Part shown: positions 32,432 to 42,800 of the stretch, in pieces
How positions within the stretch are numbered: position 1 is the first letter of the stretch
How the letters are laid out: every line of letters starts with the position of its first letter
NCBI RefSeq assembly: GCF_005222705.1
Contig: NZ_STGF01000006.1
Location: forward strand, 230,714-294,713
Length of the DNA stretch: 64,000 bases
Source of the DNA: Paenibacillus sp. SY21-1
GTDB lineage: Bacteria > Bacillota > Bacilli > Paenibacillales > Paenibacillaceae
Reading direction: 5' to 3'
Translations under genes and position numbers: made by a program
The notes under the pieces: model-generated
What the model saw: the letters and a program-made list of their open reading frames with translations, nothing else
Databases searched by the model: none
Told to the model about the DNA's origin: nothing

Positions 32432-34006
32432 ATGGAGAAAGACTGCGTTATACTTTCCAATAAAGGGAAATGGGGCGATCAGGGGGACGGTACCTATGTC
32501 AATCCAGTGTTGCCCGGAGATTACAGCGATCCGGATGTCATAAGAGTTGGCGAGGACTACTACTGTATCTCTTCCACGTTGCATTGCTCACCAGGGATGG
32601 CGGTGTTGCATTCAAAAGACTTGGTGAACTGGAGTGTGATTGGCCATGTGGTAGATGATTTGACACAAATAGGACCAGAATATCGGCATGATCAAATGAA
32701 CCGCTATGGAAGAGGGGTCTGGGCAGGAGCAATCCGCTTTCATCGGAAAAAGTACTGGGTTTATTTCTTCACCCCGGATGAAGGATTGTTCGTGAGTACG
32801 GCTTTCCATCCAAGTGGGCCATGGGAGCCTCTTCATCACATGTGGGAAACCGCAGGTTGGGATGACTGTTGCCCTTTTTGGGATGATGACGGTCAAGGAT
32901 ATCTGGTTGCCACGAATTTTGCTGACGACTATAAGATCCATCTCTTTAAACTTAGTGATGACGGGAAAAGTCTGTTGCATGACAGCGCGGTAGTGGTGCA
33001 CCAATTTAAAGGAAGCGAAGCCAGTAAACTTTACAAAATAAGCGGGTATTATTTTCTGTTTCACAGTGAGGTTCGACGGGAGAGCGGTCAGGATGTAAGG
33101 GTCGTCATGATGATGCGATCCAAGCGCTTATACGGCCCATACGAAGAAAAAGAGTTAATTCATACCCACGGCGTGGAAGTGGATCGTGAACCTAATCAAG
33201 GCGGACTTGTGCAAACACCGACTGGAGAGTGGTATTTCATTGGTCATCAAGGAACAGGTGGCTATTTTGAAGGTAGAACCCTTCATTTGCTTCCAGTTTC
33301 GTGGGTAGACGGTTGGCCAATCATCGGTGAGGATACGGACGGTGACGGTATCGGAGAGATGGTATGGGGAGGAACGAAGCCAATTAACGGCTATAACAAA
33401 ACGATATTGACCGTGAATGATGATTTCGAAAGCCCGATACTGAGGCCGCATTGGGAATGGAACCATCAGCCTAGGGCTGATAAGTGGTCTTTAACCGAGA
33501 GAGCTGGATATTTGCGGTTATATGCTTGTTTGCCTTCCGATAAGTATGATTTCTTTAAGGTATGCAATACCCTTTCCCAACGAGTATTTCGAGTTAATTA
33601 TAATATAGTAACGGCCAAGTTTGACATAAGTGGAATGGTTGAGGATCAAGAAGCAGGTCTCTGCCATTTTGGGCAGACCTATTGTACAATTGGCATTCAT
33701 CAGCGCCAAGAAACGAGGGTTCTGAAATATAACAACTCCGGTGCAATACAATGGGGGCCCTCCATTTCTTCATCCTTCATATGGTTGAGATCAATTTGGA
33801 ACTTACATGGTGAAAATTTGTTTGAATACAGCCTAGATGGCGAGCAATTTATTAGCTTCGGTGAAATCTATCCATTAGGATGGGGGCACTATCGGGGAGA
33901 CCGGGTCGGAGTGTACAACTTTAACCACGAAAGAGAACAAGGTTATGTTGATGTAGACAACTTCAATTACGAGTCTGGAACGGATACAGTACAATCCTCC
34001 GAATAA
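32432..34006 (+). CDS. Glycoside hydrolase family 43 with C-terminal beta-sandwich
   Basis: A 524-residue enzyme of the GH43 subgroup related to arabinofuranosidases and xylosidases. The catalytic base lies in GDYSDPDVIRVGEDYY (about residue 30), the pKa modulator in DDCCPFWDDDGQGYL, and the general acid in KGSEASKLYK. A beta-sandwich domain follows (about 325-520). The start at 32432 has AGGAGA seven bases upstream; a TTG at 32405 is less likely. The codon usage is clearly more AT-rich than in the GH95 gene before it, hinting at a separate origin. It is the second gene of the GH95 operon and is followed by a terminator. Confidence 0.87.
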   Translation: MEKDCVILSNKGKWGDQGDGTYVNPVLPGDYSDPDVIRVGEDYYCISSTLHCSPGMAVLHSKDLVNWSVIGHVVDDLTQIGPEYRHDQMNRYGRGVWAGAIRFHRKKYWVYFFTPDEGLFVSTAFHPSGPWEPLHHMWETAGWDDCCPFWDDDGQGYLVATNFADDYKIHLFKLSDDGKSLLHDSAVVVHQFKGSEASKLYKISGYYFLFHSEVRRESGQDVRVVMMMRSKRLYGPYEEKELIHTHGVEVDREPNQGGLVQTPTGEWYFIGHQGTGGYFEGRTLHLLPVSWVDGWPIIGEDTDGDGIGEMVWGGTKPINGYNKTILTVNDDFESPILRPHWEWNHQPRADKWSLTERAGYLRLYACLPSDKYDFFKVCNTLSQRVFRVNYNIVTAKFDISGMVEDQEAGLCHFGQTYCTIGIHQRQETRVLKYNNSGAIQWGPSISSSFIWLRSIWNLHGENLFEYSLDGEQFISFGEIYPLGWGHYRGDRVGVYNFNHEREQGYVDVDNFNYESGTDTVQSSE

Positions 34007-34061
34007 GAAGTATGTAATAGAAGCTTTTTTTGCGAAAAAAATACAAATAAAAACAAAGACT

Positions 34062-34095
34062 AAAATGTTGATCGGAGTGTAGATCAACATTTTTT
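34062..34095 (+). terminator. Intrinsic terminator of the GH95-GH43 operon
   Basis: AATGTTGATC/GATCAACATT stem with an eight-base loop followed by TTTTTT. Confidence 0.88.
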
Positions 34096-34251
34096 GTTTT
34101 GTCCCGATGGTATTTGAAACAACAGATCAATATTAAGAGTTTCAATCAAACCCCAAAGTCCGTTAATTTTACAGGCAGGATAATAAAGTTCAGGTAATAT
34201 CCTGGTGGATTCGTTGGATCATGTGAAACCATGGGCTGTATCTGAGAACTT

Positions 34252-35757
34252 TCAATTGAGATTGCCGTCCGCAAAAAGCGATGTTCCAAATTTCACTTCA
34301 GGGTAATCGCTGGTTGGTCCCTCCATCAATCTCCCGCCTTTGTTCTTCAAATATTTGTTGAAGAAATCCAGGGTATATGCGTTCACAATGGAAGTGGAGC
34401 GTGCTGAAGAGATTGAGCCAGTTAAGCCCATGAACCGAAAAAGAGGGGTGAGCAGCTGCAAATCGGCAAAGTTGTAGTGCTCGGTGTTTTCGACGTATAT
34501 AATTTGCCCGCCCAAATTGGCCGTGTTAGCGAAATGCTGGACCTCCGATTTAACTTCCATTAGCGCCTCTTCGAACTCTTCCCGGTGAATGTTCCCCATC
34601 TCTTTTAACTCCTCATCGCTATAAACATAATCACGTCGGGCATTATCGTACATGTCGAAGCTTCGCTTTGTCATCATAAACATAAATGGTTTCGATGAGC
34701 CAGTTTGGTCATGCCGATATAACGAGCCGTCGAGGTTAATGCCCGCTTTGATCCGGGGATCGTGTGTAGCGTCGTACGATGCGGCTCCACCGAAGGAATG
34801 CCCGAAAACACCAATGTGATCAAGGTCCATCTTGCCTTGAAGCTTGCTTGGAATTTCGCCCGCATGCATTCGCTCAAGCTGATCGATTGTGAAGAGAACA
34901 TCATCCGTCCAAGCTTTGCCCACCATATCACGGTACTCCTTGTCAACTAATTTTTCTTCGTAGGTTCGCTTCGTGGTCAGAGTTTCGTCAGGAAATACAG
35001 TACCGAAGGTGCTGTATGTATGGTCAATGGAAGCAACGATGTATCCGTGACTGGCCAGATTTTCAGCTTGGGATGTCTGGTATATCTTCGATGTTCCGAA
35101 ACCATGATTTAGCAGCACCAGCGGGTAAGTCTCGCTCAAGTCAGCGGGCTCGGCGTTTTCGTAGGAATGGGTTGAAATTTGCTCCAGATAACTCATGAAA
35201 ATTTTTGGTAAGCCAATCATGGACGCCAGGGGCTCCACCTTCAATAATTGATCTGCACCCGGCATAAAAGGATAAGGCTGTCCGCTTGTATGTTGCGCGG
35301 GGTACCAAATTTGGACCATTAGTTCCCGCTTGCCACCCGGAGTTTCAGCGAATCGTTCCTCCCGTTTATCATCGATAAAATGGAGGGTTTGTGTACCAAT
35401 TTTGAAGTTTCCCGTTGGCTCAGGCAGCTTGAATACAGGGAATAGGTACAGGAGTGCCCCCGTCGTAACGAGCAGCAACGCGATCAAGCTGTACCCGGAA
35501 GCCATCCACGCTTTATGCATAGGGCGAGAAGGCGTTTGCTTTAAATATCGGAGAATCGACAGGGTGAACATAACGAGCGTATAGCCATATGGAAAAAGAA
35601 GCTGGATACGTAAGCTTTCTACTGACAAATGGATGATCAACAGCAATGCGCTTGTCCCGCTTGCTGCGAGTAGCAGATTGTATTTGTTTCTCCAAAAGAT
35701 CGATAGCGAAAACATTCCAACGTTTGCTATTAGCAGCAGCAGTTCAAACAGTCTCAT
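34252..35757 (-). CDS. Platelet-activating-factor acetylhydrolase-like alpha/beta hydrolase with membrane N-terminus
   Basis: A 501-residue protein: four or so hydrophobic helices (about residues 1-110) and an alpha/beta-hydrolase domain. The nucleophile elbow GVFGHSFGGAAS (Ser about 305) is intact, PLVLLNHGFGTS forms the oxyanion region, and ENTEHYNF near the end supplies the catalytic His; the acid is probably in the INLDGSLY block. This is the PAF-acetylhydrolase/dienelactone-hydrolase-like group, which cleaves short-chain esters of phospholipids or related compounds. The catalytic domain is likely outside the membrane. It is monocistronic, in an AT-richer stretch, next to the ruined two-component locus. 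Confidence 0.8.
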   Translation of the reverse strand: MRLFELLLLIANVGMFSLSIFWRNKYNLLLAASGTSALLLIIHLSVESLRIQLLFPYGYTLVMFTLSILRYLKQTPSRPMHKAWMASGYSLIALLLVTTGALLYLFPVFKLPEPTGNFKIGTQTLHFIDDKREERFAETPGGKRELMVQIWYPAQHTSGQPYPFMPGADQLLKVEPLASMIGLPKIFMSYLEQISTHSYENAEPADLSETYPLVLLNHGFGTSKIYQTSQAENLASHGYIVASIDHTYSTFGTVFPDETLTTKRTYEEKLVDKEYRDMVGKAWTDDVLFTIDQLERMHAGEIPSKLQGKMDLDHIGVFGHSFGGAASYDATHDPRIKAGINLDGSLYRHDQTGSSKPFMFMMTKRSFDMYDNARRDYVYSDEELKEMGNIHREEFEEALMEVKSEVQHFANTANLGGQIIYVENTEHYNFADLQLLTPLFRFMGLTGSISSARSTSIVNAYTLDFFNKYLKNKGGRLMEGPTSDYPEVKFGTSLFADGNLN

Positions 35758-35916
35758 GCTTCATTCCCTCTATTCTGCACATGATTTTTGACTAAAAATA
35801 TCGGGATACCCGACTGCAATCATTTTAATGGGCGAACATGAACAGACTGTGAACGGAGCTTGAACTCTATATGAACAGGAGCGATGCGGTAAAGGGAGGT
35901 AGCCGCCGAAAGCTGA

Positions 35917-36432
35917 CTACATCGGCAGATGCGACGCTGCTGCGGGGGATTGGAGATGTACCGAATGAACGGATTCCGCCAAAATGATTTCGATGCTCGT
36001 CCCCTCGCCGGGAGTGCTGTTTACCCGTATTTCTCCGCCATGCAGGTCGATGATTTTTTTCACAATAGACAGACCTAGCCCGCTGCCCGTTTTAGATCTG
36101 TTGCGCGATCGATCGGCTTTGAAGACCTTGCGAATTTGTTCATCAAGGGCGAACTTCTGCGGAACGAACGGATGATGTTCTGAATCAAGCGAAGCGAGGT
36201 GGAGTAAGTTGTCGCTTAAGCGCGACAGTCGCTCACTCTCCGTTGCTATGATGTCAAGATATCGCTCCCGGTGCTCGCCGGCGACGATTCCGTCACGAAG
36301 TGCTTTTGCGAAGCCGGTAATGGACATCAGTGGAGACTGCATTTCGTGGGATACGTTGGAGACGAAATCTTGACGCATTTGTTCGATCTGCCGCAATTCC
36401 CGAGCCATGCGGTCGAAGCTTTGCGCGAGCAA
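35917..36432 (-). pseudogene. Remnant of a HAMP histidine kinase with a deleted ATPase core
   Basis: The frame keeps the end of a HAMP domain (RKDELGLLAQSFDRMAREL), a complete HisKA segment (FVSNVSHEMQSPLMSITGFAKAL) and the last part of the ATPase domain (GSGLGLSIVKKIIDLHGGEI). The sequence jumps from FALDEQIRK straight to VFKADRSRN near 36125, so the N box and the G1 box are missing by an in-frame deletion. It cannot bind ATP and is not functional as a kinase. The frame extends upstream without a good start (to about 36500), where it collides with a response-regulator fragment. Confidence 0.85.
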
Positions 36433-36452
36433 ACCAAGTTCGTCCTTCCGGC

Positions 36453-36593
36453 TCAGACCAGGAAGCGGACCGAGACGACGAAGATGAAGCTCCCAACGCC
36501 AAGCAGGACCAGCAAGAATCCTTCGCTACGCAAATACACGCTGATCAATTCACGAATGTGGGGATCGTTGTCGGCTACGATAATATGGGGCAT
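36453..36593 (-). pseudogene. Response-regulator start fused to a kinase membrane helix (deletion remnant)
   Basis: An intact ribosome binding site (GAGGAG) and ATG at 36593 open a receiver-domain N-terminus (MPHIIVADNDPHIRELISVY, then LRSEGF). After 26 codons it continues with an unrelated hydrophobic helix typical of a sensor kinase (LLVLLGVGSFIFVVSVRFLV) and stops at 36453. A deletion must have removed the rest of the regulator and the kinase N-terminus. With the neighbouring kinase remnant this was once a normal two-gene regulator/kinase pair. Confidence 0.75.
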
Positions 36594-36737
36594 ATTCTCG
36601 ACTCCTCTCTATTGACTTTTATTATATCGACTGCCACAACATATGGGTAGTAAGTGTCTCTAAGCCGTTTCCATTGTTTCACAAAGGCGAATATGGGATA
36701 ATTACAGCAAAATGACTACTTGGAACGAGGTTGCGCG

Positions 36738-38012
36738 ATGAAATCGATGAGCATTAAAAAGAAGGCCGATTGGATGCTTGCTCTGTCGGCTATCGGCATA
36801 CTGGCTGCGTTTCCTTTTCACGATACGTTTCTTGGAGGCATGCTGTTCTCGTTGTTCAGCGCCGCCACAATTGGCGGTTTGGCTGATTCGTTCGCGATTG
36901 CCGCGTTGTTCGGCCATCCGCTGCGCATCATATGGCCGTCGTGGATGGGGACGAATATTATTGTTCGGAACCGCGAGCGGCTCGTTCGGGAGCTTGTGAC
37001 GATGGTTCAAAATGAGCTGCTGACTGTGGCAAACGTCAAGGAGCGGTTGGCGGAATACGATATCGCAAAGGTGCTGCTCGCTTATTTGCAGGAGCACGGG
37101 GGCGAGAAGGGAATAAACGATATTTTGCAGCAGGCTGCAGACGATGTTCTTTCCACCATCGATTTGCGGGAGCTTGCCGAAACCGTGCAGACCTTCCTGC
37201 TGGAGCATGCGGATACCCTCGAGGTAAGCGATACGCTTGCGGATGTGGGAGACTGGACGATGCGCAATGGGTACGATGACAAGGTTATCGCGTTTATGCT
37301 GCCCGAGCTTGTCAAAATCGTACGCAGTGCGCCGTTTCGCCTCGCAGTCGCCAAGCTGATCGATTCGGCAGTCCAATCGTATGAAGGGGAACAACTGAGG
37401 CGCAAGCTGATGGATGCGTCGGCTGGTCTGGACACCGCAAGCCTGAGCGTCCGCCTGCAGGAGTGGCTGGTCCGCTTCCTTAATGATTTAGCAAGGCCGG
37501 AGCACCCGCAGCGGCAAAAAATGAAGCAATATATGGAACAATTTATTATCCGGCTGCGCACGGGCGGCGAGCTTAGAGAGAAGATCGAAGCGGGCAAGGT
37601 CAAGGCGCTGCATGCCGTCAAACGCCATATCCGGCTTGCCGATTATATTGAAGCGGGTCTGTCCAGGCTGCGCGGCGAAGCAGGAGCAAATGCGGCCGAG
37701 CAGCGCGAGCGCTATCCTTGGATTACAGGCAAGCTGAAGGAGACGATAGACGTTTTTGCACAGGATGAGTCGATGCAGCGAAAGCTTGATGATTATATGA
37801 AGCAAACGCTGCTGAAATGGCTGGAGCAGAAGCATGCGCTGATCGGCAAGACGGTGGCGGATAAGCTGAATGAGTTTTCCGAAGAAGAGCTGATCTCGCT
37901 TGTCAAGGAAAAAGCCGGTCGGGACTTGCAATATATTCGAATGAACGGCATCGGCATTGGCGCTCTGGTTGGCGTCGTGCTGTATATGCTTACGTTCTGG
38001 ATCGGGAGGTAG
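36738..38012 (+). CDS. DUF445 membrane protein (first of a tandem pair)
   Basis: A 424-residue protein of the DUF445 (YheB-like) family: an N-terminal membrane hairpin (two helices, about residues 10-55) with the family block GGLADSFAIAALFGHPLR, a long helical charged middle part, and a C-terminal membrane helix (IGALVGVVLYMLTF). Function unknown; in other Bacillales members have been linked to the cell envelope and spores. The ATG at 36738 follows ACGAGG; the TTG at 36720 has no site of its own. It ends six bases before the second copy. Confidence 0.85.
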   Translation: MKSMSIKKKADWMLALSAIGILAAFPFHDTFLGGMLFSLFSAATIGGLADSFAIAALFGHPLRIIWPSWMGTNIIVRNRERLVRELVTMVQNELLTVANVKERLAEYDIAKVLLAYLQEHGGEKGINDILQQAADDVLSTIDLRELAETVQTFLLEHADTLEVSDTLADVGDWTMRNGYDDKVIAFMLPELVKIVRSAPFRLAVAKLIDSAVQSYEGEQLRRKLMDASAGLDTASLSVRLQEWLVRFLNDLARPEHPQRQKMKQYMEQFIIRLRTGGELREKIEAGKVKALHAVKRHIRLADYIEAGLSRLRGEAGANAAEQRERYPWITGKLKETIDVFAQDESMQRKLDDYMKQTLLKWLEQKHALIGKTVADKLNEFSEEELISLVKEKAGRDLQYIRMNGIGIGALVGVVLYMLTFWIGR

Positions 38013-38018
38013 CGGGGG

Positions 38019-39359
38019 ATGACGATGAGACAAAAAGCGAATCGCAGCCTGCTGCTGCTCGGAATATTTTTTATACTTGCCGCGTGCTGCTTGTTTGTGT
38101 TTCCGAATAATTGGTGGGTACGCATGCTGTTATATACTTGCGAGGCGGGGCTGGTTGGAGCGCTGGCGGATTTGTTCGCAGTGACGGTGTTGTTCAGGCA
38201 TCCTTTTGGTTTAAAATGGTTTCCGCATACAGCGATTATCCCGCGTAACCGCGACAAGCTGATTGAAGGCGTTGCGACGATGGTCGAGCATCAATTGCTA
38301 AGCAAGCACATGCTGAAAAAAAAGGTCAGCGAGCTTTCGCTTGTAGCTGTCGCCATTGCTTGGGTTGACCGCAGGCCGGCGGGCTCCATCGCGGAGCAGG
38401 GCTGGAAGCTGATAAGCAAGGCGCTGCATCGGCTGGACATGAAGGGGCTGTCGCAAGCGGCGGAGGCGCAGGCCCGTTCGGCTATCGGCAAGCTTCAGCT
38501 ATCTCCGTATGCGGGCAAAGCGCTCAGATGGCTGGTGCGGCAAGACAGCTTTCAAGGCTGGCTTACTTCGCTCGTCGTCTACGCCGAAGAGAAGCTATCC
38601 GGCGACGATACGAAAGCGGCGATTCGAGAGCTGCTCGGAAGAGAAAAAGAAAAATTCGTTAACCAAGGAAGCGTGTTTTCCAAATGGTTGAAAAAAATGG
38701 CGGTCGAAATCGCAGAGTCGACCAATGCCCTTAATCTTGACGATGCGGCAAACGCCTTGCATGGCAATTTAAAGCAGCTGCTGCAAGATTTGAAATCTCC
38801 GGAGCATGAGCTTAGACAGCTGATTGCGCAGATGCTTGAGCAGCTTGCGGACACATTGGAGCTGCGCGAGGATGTCGTCCAGGCGCTGAATGAGTGGCGT
38901 GACGAAATGCTGGACAAAATTTCGCTGCTCCCTTCCATTGAAGCGTTGTTTGGACATTTCCGCGACCTGTTGACGGAGGAGCCGGGCATGATGCCGGTGC
39001 CGTACGGCGTCGAGCGGACGGTGAACCAAACGGACATTCGGGAGCTGATCGGCCGGTTTGTAGAGCGCTACTGGGAGCAGTTCAAAGCAGATGACGAGGC
39101 CAAAGCTATGCTGGAGCAATACGCACAAAGCTTTGCCCACAAGGTGATCGATTCCGAGCATGCGTTGATTGGCGTCGTAGTCCGCCAAACGCTGGACAGC
39201 TTCACAGAGGAGCGGCTCGTCGAATTTATTGAAAGCAAAGTCGAAACCGACTTGCAGCGCATAAGGCTGAACGGCGCCTATATCGGAGCTGCTCTGGGGG
39301 CCGCCTTTTATTTGATTTTGTATGGGGTGTATGAGCCTTTGCTGGCTCTTATTGGGTAA
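38019..39359 (+). CDS. DUF445 membrane protein (second of a tandem pair)
   Basis: A 446-residue paralogue of the gene before it with the same plan: N-terminal helices with ALADLFAVTVLFRHPFGLKWFPHTAIIPRNRDKL (quoted by its key words VGALADLFAV, RHPFG, PRNRDKL), a helical middle and a C-terminal membrane helix (GAALGAAFYLILYG). The start lies after GGGAGG at 38004-38009 inside the end of the first gene. The sequences have diverged well beyond simple duplication, so the two may form a hetero-complex. A promoter for the riboswitch gene follows within 60 bp. Confidence 0.85.
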   Translation: MTMRQKANRSLLLLGIFFILAACCLFVFPNNWWVRMLLYTCEAGLVGALADLFAVTVLFRHPFGLKWFPHTAIIPRNRDKLIEGVATMVEHQLLSKHMLKKKVSELSLVAVAIAWVDRRPAGSIAEQGWKLISKALHRLDMKGLSQAAEAQARSAIGKLQLSPYAGKALRWLVRQDSFQGWLTSLVVYAEEKLSGDDTKAAIRELLGREKEKFVNQGSVFSKWLKKMAVEIAESTNALNLDDAANALHGNLKQLLQDLKSPEHELRQLIAQMLEQLADTLELREDVVQALNEWRDEMLDKISLLPSIEALFGHFRDLLTEEPGMMPVPYGVERTVNQTDIRELIGRFVERYWEQFKADDEAKAMLEQYAQSFAHKVIDSEHALIGVVVRQTLDSFTEERLVEFIESKVETDLQRIRLNGAYIGAALGAAFYLILYGVYEPLLALIG

Positions 39360-39416
39360 GTTGTGATAATGTTGTTAACTATAAGCGGGATATCTAATCG
39401 GAATTGACGGAAAGTG

Positions 39417-39445
39417 TAGACAACCTCTCTTTTCGGGGGTATGAT
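39417..39445 (+). promoter_or_regulatory. Promoter of the riboswitch-controlled gene
   Basis: TAGACA (39417-39422), a 17-base spacer and TATGAT (39440-39445), each one mismatch from consensus, just upstream of the riboswitch. Confidence 0.75.
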
Positions 39446-39471
39446 CTTTAATACAATAGAATAAATCGATG

Positions 39472-39649
39472 AAATTGGCGCTGCAGCATGACATTTAGCA
39501 TTCTGCGAGCTTAATAGGGAAGCACGGTGTAATTCCGTCACGGTCCCGCCACTGTAATTGAGGAGCACTCTTCATAATGTCACTGAAAGCTATGCGATCG
39601 GGAAGACGAAGAACTGCGATGATTCATGAGTCAGGAGACCTGCCAATTT
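39472..39649 (+). ncRNA. Cobalamin (B12) riboswitch
   Basis: The aptamer shows the B12 box (AGTCAGGAGACCTGCC, around 39629-39644), the core segments GGGAAGCACGGTG, AATTCCGTCACGGTCCCGCC and ACTGTAATTG, the GTCACTG arm, and GGGAAGACG. The outer helix P1 closes by AAATTGGC (39472-39479) with GCCAATTT (39642-39649). These are the defining conserved elements of the class. Binding of adenosylcobalamin or a related form should switch the downstream gene off when B12 is plentiful. Confidence 0.93.
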
Positions 39650-39765
39650 TTTTTGTTTCTGTTTCTTCGGGGAGGTGGGAAAGGAAACGCGATGACATGT
39701 GGAGCTAAGCGTAATTTTTTACGGTTAGTTTTGACGTGTGATTGCAAAGCGTTACTGCAAGGTAG

Positions 39766-39792
39766 ACCGCCCCGCTTCTTGGGCGGTTTTTT
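39766..39792 (+). terminator. Expression-platform terminator of the B12 riboswitch
   Basis: ACCGCCC/GGGCGGT stem with an eight-base loop followed by TTTTTT, between the aptamer and the start codon. The 116 bases from the aptamer to the stem are available to form the alternative pairing. Transcriptional control is therefore likely. Confidence 0.85.
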
Positions 39793-39830
39793 ATGATGTT
39801 TAATAACGAAGCAAAGAGAGGTTTGGCTTG

Positions 39831-42800
39831 ATGAAACAACATTTATCAAAGAAATTTGTATCTGTTCTCCTTAGTATCACGGTGTTTTTCCTAACGTTTA
39901 TTTCCGTGGTTTCTCCCACTGGAAAGGTGTCTGCTGCAGAACCGGAAAGCGTGGGCAGCACTGAACCGTTTATTGTGTATGATTTTTTGCCTGCTCCTGG
40001 ACAATTTGTCAATGCTACGGGAACAGGTGGAATCGGTGATCTAAATCTCTTGCATTCGAAAGGACAGTTTAATTCAGTAGTTACGTTGGGCGCTTTCGGA
40101 GGCTCAATGGTATTGAGAATGAATGAGCCGATATACAATACTGCAGACCATCCGTATGGCGTGGATTTTACTGTCAACGGCAATGCATTTGCAGGTAACG
40201 AGGAGCCCGCTGCTCTTGCAGTCGCTGAAGCGGATGAAAACGGCAATCCGATTCAATGGTATCAAATTGCGGGATCTGAGCATTATGAGGATACGACGAA
40301 ATGGGATTATTCGGTTACATACACTAATCCGGATCCAGAATTTTTGAATGCGAACGGCGTTAGCATCCCATGGAAGGATAATTATGATGGCGAAGGGTTA
40401 GTAAGAGCAAGTTTTTATAAACGCGCACATTATCCGATTCCATCCAATTACCCTTTGTCCAAAAGTGTCATAAATCCTGAATCCATGAGCTATTCAGGCG
40501 TTAAGATTGAAACAAGAAAGCCTGCTTTTGGCTATGCTGACGTATATGCCAATGGTACTGGAGTTGTGAATCCCTATGTACCAGAGTCTATCAAAGGCGC
40601 GCCAATCGATATAAGTTGGGCCGTTAAGTCCGACGGGACCCCGGCTAATCTTCAAAAGATAGATTTTGTAAAGATTTATACAGCCGTTCAAATAGATGCT
40701 GGAGTATTCGGAGAAGTGAGTGCAGAGATAGCGTCGCTACAGACTACCGAATCAAATGCAGAAGTTAAACAAACGCCTGATCTACAATCCATTCTGCTAA
40801 CCGGCGATCTGGGTATGCAATCCAAGCGTATTCCAATTCAATACGGCCAAAACGTATATCAGGACATTAAAATTAATGCTGACGCCATTAAGATTACGGC
40901 AGAAGGCAATGCTGCGAATATTTATGTAAATAACCAAAAGGTTGCGGCAGGCGTCGCGACAACTAAAGCAATCTCGCTGAGCAAAACTGAGCCGCGATTG
41001 GTGAGGGTTATTGCACAGGACGGACAAAACGAGCCTCGTATCTACTACTTAAGTATACTTAAAGGCACTGATGCTATTGACAGCAATATTGAAAAAACAG
41101 CTGACTACACGCTTAAACAAGGTGTTGCATCAGAATGGCAAGCAATTGGACTGGCTGCTGCGGGACAGAAAGTGCCTGAAAGTTATTATGACAAGCTGGT
41201 TAGCGGTCTGAAAACTTCGCAGGGAACATATAACAACGTTACCGATTATGCCCGAATTTCTATTGCAATCTCTGCGCTGGGCTACGATGCAACTAAGTTT
41301 GAAAACTATAATTTGATTGAAAAAATATATAATAACAGCAGAATGTTGAATCAAGGCGTCAACGGGCCGATTTATTCATTGATTGCTTTGGACGCCAAAA
41401 ATTATAACGTACCGAGCGATGCGGTTTGGACGCGAGACAAGCTTGTTCAAGCCATTCTTGATAAGCAGCTTTCTGACGGCGGATTTGCTTGGAGCGCAAG
41501 CGCTGTGGCGTCTGAGCCGGATATGACTGCAATGGCTCTTATTGCGCTCAGTCCTTACAAGGCTCAAAGCGATGTGCAAAGCGCTGGCGAAAAGGCGATT
41601 CAATGGCTTGCCAATAATCAGCAGCCTCATGGCGGTTACAATACGTACGGCTCAGATAGCAGCGAAAGCGTATCGCAGGCCATTATTGCATTAAGCTCAT
41701 TCGGGGTAGATTCGACTGGCGAAGCCTTTACGAAAAAAGGAACCAATCTGCTGGATAAACTATATTCCTTTGCCAGAGCTGATGGAGGATTCGCGCATGT
41801 TGCGGATGAAACGTCAAGTAACGGCATGGCTACCGAGCAGGCGTTGCAAGCATTGGTTGCCGCCAAGCTTTATAGTGAAAACTCGGGACGTCTTTACAGC
41901 TTCTCCGGCAGAGCATTGCCTGGGGTGGAGTTCCCGTCCAATATTCAAATTTCTATAGAAGGACCGCAATCGACTCTTGCTAGCGGAACTTCGATTGGGA
42001 AAAATGCTATGGAAGCTCTCGTGAAATTTGCAGCAGAGAATGAACTTGCTTTAGCGGGAGCAGAATCGAATTACATTACAAAAATTGGCCAGATCAGCGC
42101 AGGCAATTACGGCGGATATGACGGCTGGATGTACGCGGTTCAAAGAAACAACGTCTGGATCACGCCTACTGTAGGCATGACCGATTTCAAATTATCCGAC
42201 TCTGATCGGATACTTGTGTATTACGGCGATTTCTCGACAGAATTAGTTCATCAAGCTGTCGTTAGTCCAAGCAGTCCGACACCGGGTCAAGAATTTCAAG
42301 TGTCCGTAACGAAAGAAACGTGGGATTGGACCAATAACAGACCCGTAATTACTCCGGCTGCTGGAGTGAAGGTCAGCTTGGGAAGCCAATCGGCGATTAC
42401 CGATGCCAACGGGGCTGCAACATTTGCTTCAGGGTTGCCTGCCGTAGGTAAAGTTGAAGGCGAGATTACCGGATATGTACTGGACGCTTCACCGCTTGTA
42501 GTCCGCCAACCTTTTTCTGTTACAGTTGTCTCTGTTCCACCGGTCGGCGAGACGAAGTACGCAAAGCTTAGCGTAACGGGCGACAGCGCAAAAGGTGTAA
42601 TATTGGCGAGCAAGTCGATTGCGCTGCAGGCGGGAGACACTGCTTTCTCCATTCTAAAGCGTGAACTGGGCAGCAAGGTTATATCCAGCGGCAGCGGAGT
42701 TCAAACTTATGTGTCATCTATTGATGGCCTCGCGGAATTCGATCGAGGTCCGAAAAGCGGCTGGCTATACTCCGTAAACGGTATTTACCCTGATAAGAGC

